A stretch of DNA of 6,211 bases from Pseudomonadota bacterium (GTDB lineage Bacteria; Pseudomonadota; Gammaproteobacteria; Steroidobacterales; Steroidobacteraceae): NCBI GenBank assembly GCA_021838065.1, contig JAKCEJ010000186.1, forward strand, positions 1 to 6,211. The letters run 5' to 3'. The notes beneath the pieces were generated by a model. That model saw only the letters and a list, made by a program, of their open reading frames with translations. It had not been told where the DNA came from and made no database searches. Positions 1 to 6,019 of this stretch are shown in pieces; the stretch's first letter is position 1, and every line of letters begins with the position of its first letter. A program made the position numbers and the translations under genes.

Positions 1-794
1 AGGTCGGCGGAAAAATCGAACACGTGCACCTCGAGCAGCATCGGCCCGCCGCCGACGGTCGGCCGCCGGCCGAGGCTCGCCACCGCCGGCAGCGGCTCGG
101 CGGCGATGCCGTGCACCCGCACGGCGAAGATGCCCTCGAGCGGCGAGCGCCGCCGCTCGAGACGCAGGTTCGCGGTCGGGTAGCCGAGGCGCCGGCCGAG
201 CCGCTGCCCGTCGACCACCCGCCCGCTCATGCTGAAGGGCCGCCCCAGCAGCCGCTCGGCGCGCGCAAACTGCCCACCCGCGAGCGCCTCGCGCACCGCG
301 CTGCTGCTCACGCGCTCGCCGTCGAGCGTCACCGGCGCCACCACTTCGGTGGCGAATCCCAGCCGGCGCCCAGCCGCGCACAGCGTCTCGGCGGTCGCCT
401 CGCCGTTGCGCCCGAAGCGAAAGTCGTGCCCGACCACGACCAGGGGCGCGCGCAGCTGGTGCGCGAGCAGCGCCGCGAACGCCTCGCCGGAGAGGCAGCG
501 CAGCGGCTCGGCGAAGCGCAGCAGCCACAGCACCTCAACGCCGTGCCGCTCGAACACCTTCCAGCGCTCGCGGAACGTGGTCAGGCGCGCCGGGCAGTCC
601 GTCGGCGCGAAGTACTCGCGCGGCATCGGCTCGAAGGTGAGCACCATCGAGGCGCGCGCGAGCTGCCGCGCGTGCCCCGCCAGGCACTCAAGCAGCGCCT
701 GGTGACCGAGGTGAATCCCGTCGAAGGTCCCGATGGTGACGACGCAGCCCCGCCGGGCCTCGCTCAAGCCATTGAGTCCGCGAATCAGCTCCAT
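1..794 (-). CDS. ribF: RibF, bifunctional riboflavin kinase / FAD synthetase (5' part, cut by window edge)
   Basis: Cytoplasmic enzyme that phosphorylates riboflavin to FMN and adenylylates FMN to FAD. The visible 264 residues start MELIRGLNGL. The N-terminal nucleotidyltransferase domain carries TIGTFDGIHLGHQ (about 20-32), FEPMPREYF (54-62) and VSSSAVREAL (162-171). The flavokinase domain follows, with the GYPTANL motif (204-210), GIFAV (221-225) and the SLGRRPTVGGG...LEVHVFDF stretch (240-261). The family is usually about 310 residues, so roughly 45-50 C-terminal residues lie beyond the left edge; there is no sign of damage. The ATG fits the usual family start (M-x-L-I-R-G), although no good Shine-Dalgarno precedes it. 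It is divergent from rpsT, as in E. coli. The opposite strand also has a long open frame, but only this strand shows family motifs. Confidence 0.96.
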   Translation of the reverse strand, partial: MELIRGLNGLSEARRGCVVTIGTFDGIHLGHQALLECLAGHARQLARASMVLTFEPMPREYFAPTDCPARLTTFRERWKVFERHGVEVLWLLRFAEPLRCLSGEAFAALLAHQLRAPLVVVGHDFRFGRNGEATAETLCAAGRRLGFATEVVAPVTLDGERVSSSAVREALAGGQFARAERLLGRPFSMSGRVVDGQRLGRRLGYPTANLRLERRRSPLEGIFAVRVHGIAAEPLPAVASLGRRPTVGGGPMLLEVHVFDFSAD

Positions 795-826
795 CGGCCG
801 CCCGAGCCGTCACTGCCACACAAAAG

Positions 827-854
827 AGTTTAAGAATACAGGATTTCGTGTCCG
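827..854 (-). promoter_or_regulatory. possible ribF promoter
   Basis: On the minus strand, CGGACA (849-854) and TAAACT (827-832) are separated by 16 bp, each matching 4 of 6 sigma70 consensus bases. The site lies in the only AT-richer patch upstream of ribF and would give a leader of about 25 nt. The match is weak and no experiment supports it. Confidence 0.3.
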
Positions 855-904
855 CCGCGGCAGACGCTCCGCTGTCGGCGCCCGCGCACACCCGGGGGCG
901 GGCG

Positions 905-933
905 TTGACAACGCCACCGGGGGTAAGCAGACT
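905..933 (+). promoter_or_regulatory. rpsT promoter
   Basis: A perfect -35 box TTGACA (905-910) is followed after 17 bp by CAGACT (928-933), which keeps the most conserved -10 bases, A at position 2 and T at position 6. Transcription would begin near 940, giving a leader of about 35 nt. The bases just after the -10 are GC-rich, as expected for a stringently controlled ribosomal promoter. The -35 is convincing and the -10 is weak. Confidence 0.6.
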
Positions 934-965
934 ATCGGCCCCCCGCGACGGGGACCCAGTGATAC

Positions 966-969
966 GGAG
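966..969 (+). promoter_or_regulatory. rpsT Shine-Dalgarno
   Basis: GGAG sits 5 nt before the GTG at 975 and supports that non-ATG start. No ATG in this frame lies nearby upstream that would give a normal S20 N-terminus. Confidence 0.7.
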
Positions 970-974
970 CATTT

Positions 975-1238
975 GTGGCCAACACGAAGTCCGCCGAAAA
1001 GGCGGCCCGCCAAGCTGAAAAACATCGTGCGCGCAACGTTGCGCTGCGCACGCGGATGCGCTCGGCCGTACGTAACGTAAGCGCCGCCATCACCGGCGGC
1101 GACAAGGCTGCCGCTCAGGCGACCTACCAGGCGGCCGTGCCGGTCATCGATACCCTGGTCAACAAGCGGATCATCCACCGCAACAAGGCGGCCCGGCACA
1201 AGAGCCATCTGGCCGCTCGCATCCGCGCGATGCATTGA
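975..1238 (+). CDS. rpsT: 30S ribosomal protein S20
   Basis: Small-subunit protein that binds 16S rRNA in the body of the 30S particle. The 87-residue product equals the E. coli S20 length. It begins with the typical M-A-N-T-K-S-A-E-K, is rich in Lys, Arg and Ala throughout, and has the conserved late segment VNKRIIHRNKAARHKSHL (about 62-79). Translation starts at GTG (975-977). The E. coli gene also uses a non-ATG start (UUG), which is linked there to autogenous translational control by S20; a similar control here is inference. It is a single-gene unit with its own promoter, divergent from ribF and ending 77 bp before the convergent obg stop codon. No T-tract terminator is visible in that gap. 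Confidence 0.98.
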   Translation: MANTKSAEKAARQAEKHRARNVALRTRMRSAVRNVSAAITGGDKAAAQATYQAAVPVIDTLVNKRIIHRNKAARHKSHLAARIRAMH

Positions 1239-1315
1239 GAGGCGCACCGTGGACGTCAGCGTCAAGCCGCGCACGACCCTCCTCGTCCCGCCCCCTACGC
1301 CGGTTGCGCTGAAGC

Positions 1316-2386
1316 TCAAGCCGGCTGCCCGGCGCCGCTATCTCCTGGAGCAGATTCGGCTGCGCGCGCCGCAGCGGCCTGTTCCTCCAAAAAGCGCATA
1401 ACCGCCTCGCACAGCTCCCGCGTGCCGCGGCCGGTGGCCGCGGAGATCAAAAACCGCGGGCCGCGATAGCGCAGCCGCCGCACGATCTCGCGCGCACGCC
1501 GCTCACCGTCCTCGTCCGTGAACAGATCGGACTTGTTGAGCACCAGCCAGCGCGGCCTCGCCGCGAGCTCGGGACTGAATTTCTTCAGCTCCGCGACGAT
1601 GGTGCGCGCCTGCGCGACCGGGTCGGTCTCGGGATCGGGCGGTGCGATGTCGAGCACGTGCAGCAGCAGTCGGGTGCGCTGCAGGTGCTTCAGGAAGCGG
1701 ATCCCGAGCCCCGCGCCTTCCGCCGCCCCTTCGATCAGGCCCGGAATGTCGGCCATGACGAAGCTGCGATGCTCGCCGACGGCGACCACGCCGAGGTGCG
1801 GCTGCAGCGTCGTGAAGGGATAGTCGGCGACTTTCGGCCGGGCGGCCGAGACGGCCCGGATCAGGGTGGATTTGCCGGCATTGGGCTGACCGAGCAGGCC
1901 GACGTCGGCGAGCACTTTGAGCTCGAGCTCCAAGGTGCGCTTCTCGCCCGGCAGCCCCGGTCCGAACTGGCGGGGCGCGCGGTTGGTGCTCGACTTGAAG
2001 CGCTGATTGCCCCAGCCGCCCTTGCCGCCCCGCGCCACGGCGAGCTCATCGCCCTCGCGCGAGAGGTCCCCGAGCGTCTCGCCGGTCTCGGCATCGCGCA
2101 CCACGGTGCCGATGGGAACCGGGATGTAGAGGTCCTCCCCGCTGCGCCCGGTGCAGTCGTTGCTCGAGCCGGGCTCGCCGTGCTCGGCGCGCCAGATGCG
2201 CTCGATGCGAAAATCCACCAGCGTGTTGATGCCCGCCGCGGCGCGCAGAAAGACGCTGCCGCCGTGGCCGCCATCACCGCCGTCCGGCCCGCCGAAGGGG
2301 ACGAATTTCTCGCGGCGGAAACTGGTGCTGCCGCGCCCGCCGTTGCCGGCCTGCACCCGCAGGCGCGCCTCGTCAACGAATTTCAT
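1316..2386 (-). CDS. obgE: Obg family GTPase (ObgE/CgtA), 50S ribosome assembly
   Basis: GTPase that acts in late 50S subunit assembly and links ribosome status to growth and stringent response. It is 356 residues. The N-terminal glycine-rich Obg fold (about 1-159) shows GNGGRGSTSFRREKFVPFGGPDGGDGG (14-40) and RGGKGGWGN (119-127). The G domain follows: G1 GQPNAGKS (166-173), the YPFTT switch I region (189-193), G3 DIPG (213-216), G4 NKSD (284-287) and G5 around SAATGRG (315-321). Compared with E. coli ObgE (about 390 residues) the C-terminal tail is short and Ala/Gly-rich, without the long acidic extension. It follows rplU and rpmA on the same strand, but two hairpins, one a terminator, lie between rpmA and its ATG. 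The Shine-Dalgarno is poor (GGGA about 8 nt upstream). Confidence 0.98.
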   Translation of the reverse strand: MKFVDEARLRVQAGNGGRGSTSFRREKFVPFGGPDGGDGGHGGSVFLRAAAGINTLVDFRIERIWRAEHGEPGSSNDCTGRSGEDLYIPVPIGTVVRDAETGETLGDLSREGDELAVARGGKGGWGNQRFKSSTNRAPRQFGPGLPGEKRTLELELKVLADVGLLGQPNAGKSTLIRAVSAARPKVADYPFTTLQPHLGVVAVGEHRSFVMADIPGLIEGAAEGAGLGIRFLKHLQRTRLLLHVLDIAPPDPETDPVAQARTIVAELKKFSPELAARPRWLVLNKSDLFTDEDGERRAREIVRRLRYRGPRFLISAATGRGTRELCEAVMRFLEEQAAAARAAESAPGDSGAGQPA

Positions 2387-2403
2387 GGGTATGATCCCGA
2401 GAC

Positions 2404-2430
2404 GAAAACCCCGGCGCGAGGGCCGGGGTA
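2404..2430 (-). terminator. intrinsic terminator between rpmA and obgE
   Basis: Read on the minus strand, ACCCCGGC (2429-2422) pairs perfectly with GCCGGGGT (2415-2408) around a 6-nt loop CCTCGC, and the right arm runs into TTTT (2408-2405). This is an 8-bp, almost all-GC stem with a short U tract: a good but U-poor intrinsic terminator. It ends only about 18 nt before the obgE ATG, so it could act as partial terminator or attenuator within an rplU-rpmA-obgE transcript. Confidence 0.75.
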
Positions 2431-2431
2431 T

Positions 2432-2461
2432 TCAGCGATTCGCCGCGGCGAGGGGCGCTGA
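2432..2461 (-). other. hairpin directly after the rpmA stop codon
   Basis: TCAGCG (2432-2437) and CGCTGA (2456-2461) are exact inverted repeats. Inside them lies a perfect 12-bp palindrome TCGCCGCGGCGA (2440-2451). No T tract follows, so this alone is not a terminator. It stands immediately upstream of the terminator hairpin at 2408-2429, so the transcript would carry two structures in tandem. It may protect the rplU-rpmA mRNA 3' end, or take part in control of obgE; both are inference. Confidence 0.5.
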
Positions 2462-2464
2462 GGC

Positions 2465-2734
2465 TCAGGCCTGCGCCGCCGCGGGCAGCACGTTCACGTA
2501 GGTGCGCTGCTCGAGCCCCTTGCGCTGAAACTGCACGGTGCCGGTCACCTTGGCAAACAGCGTGTGATCGGTGCCGATGCCGACGTTGGCGCCGGCGCGC
2601 ATGTGCGTGCCGCGCTGGCGCACGAGGATGTTGCCGGCCAGCACGTGCTCGCCGCCGAAGCGCTTCACGCCCAGACGTTTGGAATGGGAGTCGCGGCCGT
2701 TCTTGGTGCTGCCGCCTGCCTTTTTGTGTGCCAT
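2465..2734 (-). CDS. rpmA: 50S ribosomal protein L27
   Basis: Large-subunit protein whose N-terminus reaches the peptidyl-transferase centre. It is 89 residues (E. coli 85), with the diagnostic start MAHKKAGGSTKNGRDS, then SKRLGVKRFGG (18-28), ILVRQRGT (36-43) and the G-x-N-V-G-x-G-x-D-H-T-L-F-A segment (48-61). There is no N-terminal extension of the kind that is cleaved in Firmicutes. The start is backed by a Shine-Dalgarno GGAAGA (2743-2748) 8 nt upstream. It lies 31 bp downstream of rplU on the same strand, the usual L21-L27 pair, and is presumably co-transcribed from the rplU promoter. Confidence 0.98.
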   Translation of the reverse strand: MAHKKAGGSTKNGRDSHSKRLGVKRFGGEHVLAGNILVRQRGTHMRAGANVGIGTDHTLFAKVTGTVQFQRKGLEQRTYVNVLPAAAQA

Positions 2735-2742
2735 GTGTGCGG

Positions 2743-2748
2743 TCTTCC
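2743..2748 (-). promoter_or_regulatory. rpmA Shine-Dalgarno
   Basis: GGAAGA on the minus strand, 8 nt before the rpmA ATG and inside the 31-bp rplU-rpmA gap, lets L27 be translated independently of L21. Confidence 0.65.
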
Positions 2749-2765
2749 GGTCGAATGGGTGCGCG

Positions 2766-3080
2766 TCAACCCGCGCTGATCGCCGTCACCTTCACCTCGG
2801 TGAAGGGCTGACGGTGCGTCTTCTGGCGCAGGTAATGCGCGCGCCGCTTGAACTTGACCACCGAGACCTTGCGGCCCTTGCCGTGGCGCACCACGGTGGC
2901 GGTCACCTTGCCGCCCGCAACGAGCGGCTTGCCGAGTGTGACCTCGGCGCCCTCGCCGATGAGCAGCACCCGGTCGAACTCGACCGTGGCGCCGGGCTCG
3001 GCGTCCAGTTTTTCGATGCGCAGCACCCCGTCCTGGGTCACGCGATACTGCTTTCCACCGGTGGCGATCACTGCGTACAT
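2766..3080 (-). CDS. rplU: 50S ribosomal protein L21
   Basis: Large-subunit protein that binds 23S rRNA. It is 104 residues, against 103 in E. coli. It starts with the typical MYAVIATGGKQYRV and has the central GKPLV...VTATVV region. It ends with the L21 signature, here KFKRRAHYLRQKTHRQPFTEVKV (about 77-99). The common Gly before HRQ is Thr in this protein, a minor variation. The ATG has no clear Shine-Dalgarno. It is the first gene of the rplU-rpmA unit, with a strong promoter about 45 bp upstream of the start, and is divergent from ispB across 221 bp, a neighbourhood found in many gammaproteobacteria. Confidence 0.98.
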   Translation of the reverse strand: MYAVIATGGKQYRVTQDGVLRIEKLDAEPGATVEFDRVLLIGEGAEVTLGKPLVAGGKVTATVVRHGKGRKVSVVKFKRRAHYLRQKTHRQPFTEVKVTAISAG

Positions 3081-3122
3081 AAGCTGTTGAACCGGAACGA
3101 GGGACTTGACGAAAGGGCGGGC

Positions 3123-3151
3123 ATTCTACTGGGGCGCCCCGCCCCGGTCAA
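3123..3151 (-). promoter_or_regulatory. rplU-rpmA promoter
   Basis: On the minus strand, -35 TTGACC (3146-3151; 5 of 6) and -10 TAGAAT (3123-3128; 5 of 6) are separated by exactly 17 bp. This is the best sigma70 site in the window. The start site would be near 3116, giving a leader of about 36 nt before the rplU ATG. The spacer contains the perfect palindrome GGGGCGCCCC (3131-3140), which might bind a regulator or simply reflect base composition. Confidence 0.8.
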
Positions 3152-3301
3152 ACGCCGGTGCGCAGCCCGCGCGAGAGCGAGCGCAGGAGCGCCGTCCGCC
3201 GCCGCCCGGAGCGCTGGCGGGCATTTATTTTCCCGCGCTTCGGCGTGCGGCGCACCTCCCGGTCAGCTACGATGCGCGGCTGTATCGAAAGTCGCCCACT
3301 A

Positions 3302-4264
3302 ATGACCCTTGAAGAAATACGAGCCCTGGTCGAGGCCGATCTGGCCGCCGTTGACGATGCCATCCGCCAGCGCCTCAAGAGCGCAGTACCGCTCGTAGAC
3401 CAGGTCGCAGAGCACATCATCGCGGGCGGCGGCAAGCGGCTGCGGCCGCTGCTGGTGGTGCTCGCGGGGCGCGCCTGCGGCCACCGGCCCGCGCACATCG
3501 AGGCGGCGGCGTTCATCGAATTCATCCACACGGCCACGCTGCTGCACGATGACGTGGTCGACGGCTCCTCGCTGCGCCGCGGGCGCTACACGGCCAATGA
3601 GGTCTTCGGTAATCAGGCGAGCGTGCTGGTCGGGGATTTCGTGTACTCGCGCGCTTTCCAGATGATGGCCTCGCTCACCTCCCAGCCGGTGATGGAGATC
3701 ATGGCCGAGGCGACCAACGTGATCGCCGAGGGCGAGGTGATGCAGCTGATGAACGCGCACGATCCGGACACCAGCGAGCAGCGTTATCTCGAGGTGATCT
3801 ACCGCAAGACGGCCAAGCTGTTCGAGGCCGGGGCCGAAGTGGCCGCGGTGCTCGCCGGCGGACCGCGGCCGCTGCGCCAGGCGCTCGCCGCCTACGGCCG
3901 CCACCTCGGCACGGCCTACCAGCTGGTCGATGACGTGCTTGACTACCGCTCCAACCCCGCCGAGCGGGGCAAGAACCTGGGGGATGACCTGGCCGAGGGC
4001 AAGCCGACGCTGCCGCTCATTCACGCGCTACGCCGGGGCACCGAGTCCCAGCGCGCGGTCATCCGCCAGGCCATCGAGCAGGGCGGCGCGGAGCTCGATC
4101 CCATCATCGAGGCGATCGAGTCGACCGGCGGGCTCGACTATGCGGCCCGCCTGGCCCAGGACGCGGCCGACCATGCGCTGGAATCGCTGAAGGCCCTGCC
4201 CGACACGCCCTACAAGCGAGGCCTCGCGGCCCTCGCCCATTTCGCCGTCGGGCACACCACTTAG
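3302..4264 (+). CDS. ispB: polyprenyl (octaprenyl-type) diphosphate synthase
   Basis: Trans-prenyltransferase that extends farnesyl diphosphate with isopentenyl diphosphate to make the side chain of ubiquinone. It is 320 residues (E. coli IspB 323). The order of motifs is GGGKRLRP (42-49), the first Asp-rich motif LLHDDVVD with D83, D84 and D87, the conserved RRG (92-94) and GDFVYSRAFQ (111-120). Then come the KTAKLFEAGAE region (169-179), the second Asp-rich motif LVDDVLDY with D210, D211 and D214, and GKNLGDDLAEGKPTLPLI (223-240). The chain length made (usually C40) cannot be read with certainty. The ATG at 3302 (MTLEEIRALV) matches family starts; the frame is open further upstream to 3158 but that part looks non-coding. 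No convincing Shine-Dalgarno or promoter was found. It is divergent from rplU. Confidence 0.96.
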   Translation: MTLEEIRALVEADLAAVDDAIRQRLKSAVPLVDQVAEHIIAGGGKRLRPLLVVLAGRACGHRPAHIEAAAFIEFIHTATLLHDDVVDGSSLRRGRYTANEVFGNQASVLVGDFVYSRAFQMMASLTSQPVMEIMAEATNVIAEGEVMQLMNAHDPDTSEQRYLEVIYRKTAKLFEAGAEVAAVLAGGPRPLRQALAAYGRHLGTAYQLVDDVLDYRSNPAERGKNLGDDLAEGKPTLPLIHALRRGTESQRAVIRQAIEQGGAELDPIIEAIESTGGLDYAARLAQDAADHALESLKALPDTPYKRGLAALAHFAVGHTT

Positions 4265-5764
4265 GCACTTTCCTTCCCGGCACGGCGGGATGGGCCGCTC
4301 GCTCGCCGGCACCCCGAAATCGAGCAGATTGCCGAACCAGGGCTTCCCGGCCCGATAGCGCCTGAGGCGCGACTGCAGCGGCGCAAGAGACCAGCCGAGC
4401 GCGCGCGCATGGGCAATCGCCCGGCGCTCGAGGCGCGCCGCGCGCTTGAAGTGACCTTCCGCGGCGTAGGCGGCGGCACGGATCTCGTAGCCGGTGGGAT
4501 CCACGCCGACATGCTCGAACGCCTCTCTTTCCAGGCGCAGCGCGCGCGCGGGGTCACGAAGCCCGTTCTGGGGCGCGGCGGCGAGCAATGCCGAGAGGTA
4601 CACCGCGGCGGCCTTGTCGTGACTCGCCGCAGCCCCTGCAAGCCAGTGGCGCGCCTGCTCCATCGCCGCCGGCCCGGGCTCGCCGCGCAGCAATCGGGCG
4701 GCGAGCGCAGCCTCGGCGTGCGGCTCGTGCTGGGCGGCGGCGAGGCGCAGCCAGCGCAGGCTCTTCGCCTTATCCGGCCGGCACCCCCAGCCCGCCATCA
4801 GGCTCTCCCCGACTTCATATTGCGCATACGGAACGCCGGCTTGAGCGGCCTTGACCAGCCACTTGAGGAAATTGCGGCCGCGCCAGCGGCCGACCTGCGG
4901 CAAGCCCGCGAGCAGCGTCCCGTAGGTCGCCTCGGCGGTGGGATTACCCTGCCGAGCGCCGAGGCGCATCCTGAGCAGATTGCGGTCCAGGCGCCGATAG
5001 GCGGACAGATCCTCGATATCCCGCTCGACGAAACTGACGTCGAGGTCGCACTGCACGGACTGGACACCGGGCGGCAGACGATGAAATTTCGAGCGCAGGA
5101 TGCTGGTGCGCACCGCCGAGCGAAAGCCGGGCTCGGGCAGCCCGAATACCACGCGCGGCAGGCGCGCCGTGCCGTCGGGCATCAGCGTGAACTGCACGAC
5201 CACCTGACTCTGCATGTTCTCGAAGATTCCCTCCATGGCCGGATACGCGTACTGGTCGTAGTTCACCGCGTTGCAGGCCGGATTCGCATGGATGACGAAG
5301 GGGCATGAGGCGGCCCGCTGCGCAGAATGGGAGCCGCCACAACTGCCGACCGCGACCGGGAGCAGACGCCGGCGCAGCGCCGCGCGGTTGTAGCGTGCGA
5401 TGATCTGCGCGGCGGCACGCCGGTCCGCGGGGCTCAGCAAGGGCTGCAGCTGCCCGGCCAGTTTCTTCGCGGCCGCCTCTCCATTTTCCGCCGCGAGCTG
5501 CGCCCAGGCATAGGCGCGCGCGGCGTTGACCGCCGTGCCCTCTCCCGTCACGTACAGGTATGCGACATCGAGCTGCGAGAAGGGCTGGCCGAGCTTGGCC
5601 AGCGCGTGAAATTCCTTGAAAGCTGCAGCGTAGTCGTGCTGCTTGAACGACTTCAGTGCCCCGTAGAGGTCCGCATGCGCCGGCGGGCCGGCCAAGCCCC
5701 CGAGCACCAGCGCGCAGACACCCCAGAGACGTACCCGACGTTCCACGCTGATCGGGCTCGCCAT
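4028..5764 (-). CDS. secreted protein with Sel1-like repeats flanking a TonB-C-like domain
   Basis: It is 578 residues as read. Residues 1-31 look like a signal peptide: RR at 9-10, a hydrophobic core at 13-26 and a cleavage site AHA|D. C17 does not lie in a lipobox, so a soluble periplasmic protein is expected. TPR/Sel1-like helices occupy about 36-105. Residues about 175-245 resemble the TonB C-terminal fold: VVVQFTLMPDGTARLPRVVF, then a F-R-S-A-V...I-L-R-S-K-F-H-R-L-P segment. More Sel1-like repeats fill about 274-455 (for example WLVKAAQAGVPYAQYEVGESL and WLRLAAAQHEPHAEAALAARL). Five mature cysteines (142, 154, 164, 239, 328) could form disulfides. The ATG is chosen for its strong Shine-Dalgarno and signal peptide, over an upstream ATG at 5863. 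The last 78 codons lie antisense to ispB and may not be a conserved part of the protein. Function unknown; Sel1 repeats usually mediate protein contacts. No membrane helix besides the signal is seen, so it is not a standard TonB. Confidence 0.82.
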   Translation of the reverse strand: MASPISVERRVRLWGVCALVLGGLAGPPAHADLYGALKSFKQHDYAAAFKEFHALAKLGQPFSQLDVAYLYVTGEGTAVNAARAYAWAQLAAENGEAAAKKLAGQLQPLLSPADRRAAAQIIARYNRAALRRRLLPVAVGSCGGSHSAQRAASCPFVIHANPACNAVNYDQYAYPAMEGIFENMQSQVVVQFTLMPDGTARLPRVVFGLPEPGFRSAVRTSILRSKFHRLPPGVQSVQCDLDVSFVERDIEDLSAYRRLDRNLLRMRLGARQGNPTAEATYGTLLAGLPQVGRWRGRNFLKWLVKAAQAGVPYAQYEVGESLMAGWGCRPDKAKSLRWLRLAAAQHEPHAEAALAARLLRGEPGPAAMEQARHWLAGAAASHDKAAAVYLSALLAAAPQNGLRDPARALRLEREAFEHVGVDPTGYEIRAAAYAAEGHFKRAARLERRAIAHARALGWSLAPLQSRLRRYRAGKPWFGNLLDFGVPASERPIPPCREGKCLSGVPDGEMGEGREASLVGRVGQGLQRFQRMVGRVLGQAGRIVEPAGRLDRLDDGIELRAALLDGLADDRALGLGAPA

Positions 5765-5771
5765 CGCGCCC

Positions 5772-5777
5772 CCTTCC
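5772..5777 (-). promoter_or_regulatory. Shine-Dalgarno of the Sel1/TonB_C gene
   Basis: GGAAGG, within a longer purine run, lies 7 nt before the ATG at 5764. It decides that start over the upstream ATG at 5863, which would add 33 residues ahead of an otherwise normal signal peptide. Confidence 0.75.
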
Positions 5778-5854
5778 CTCTGTTCATTCTTATGGCGCAA
5801 AGCATACCGCGAAGCGCAGGCCCGGTCCGGAAGGACCCTTCGTGCGCATCGCCA

Positions 5855-5883
5855 TTGAAGCAACCGCCCTGCTTCAGTACACT
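5855..5883 (+). promoter_or_regulatory. tRNA-Pro promoter
   Basis: TTGAAG (5855-5860; 4 of 6) and TACACT (5878-5883; 4 of 6) are 17 bp apart, about 60 bp upstream of the mature tRNA 5' end. Transcription would begin near 5890 and leave a 5' leader of about 50 nt for RNase P to remove. The downstream GC-rich sequence fits a stable-RNA promoter. Confidence 0.6.
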
Positions 5884-5942
5884 TCGCGACCCTGCCTCGC
5901 GTGCCGGCTTCGGCCCCGCCCGAGGGCCCGGGACCGCCAGAT

Positions 5943-6019
<77 letters not shown>

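Noticed and set aside
24..833. Long plus-strand open frame of about 270 codons
   Set aside because: It is the antisense of ribF. The composition (Arg, Ala, Pro, His rich, no recognisable motifs) is typical of a GC-rich shadow frame, while the minus strand has clear RibF motifs.
1290..1325. Imperfect inverted repeat CCGGTT/AAGCCGG between rpsT and obgE as a terminator
   Set aside because: Short stem with a wobble pair, large loop and no T tract on either strand.
1658..2461. Long plus-strand open frame opposite obgE
   Set aside because: Antisense to a protein with all five GTPase motifs; no motif or ribosome binding site of its own.
3268..3273. TACGAT as a -10 box for ispB
   Set aside because: No acceptable -35 at 16-18 bp spacing, so not listed as a promoter.
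3158..3301. N-terminal extension of IspB by 48 residues
   Set aside because: Arg-rich, with no resemblance to family N-termini, and it would overlap the -10/-35 region of the divergent rplU promoter area. The ATG at 3302 gives the normal length.
4409..5308. Plus-strand open frame of about 300 codons opposite the Sel1/TonB_C gene
   Set aside because: No recognisable domain. The minus-strand frame has a signal peptide, Shine-Dalgarno and repeat structure, so the plus frame is a shadow.
5824..5837. GGTCC-GGAA-GGACC hairpin upstream of the tRNA promoter
   Set aside because: Only 5 bp with a GNRA-type loop and no T tract. It lies upstream of the predicted tRNA start and no transcript can be assigned to it.
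5765..5863. Upstream start for the Sel1/TonB_C gene
   Set aside because: It would place 33 extra residues before the signal peptide. The ATG at 5764 has a strong Shine-Dalgarno.
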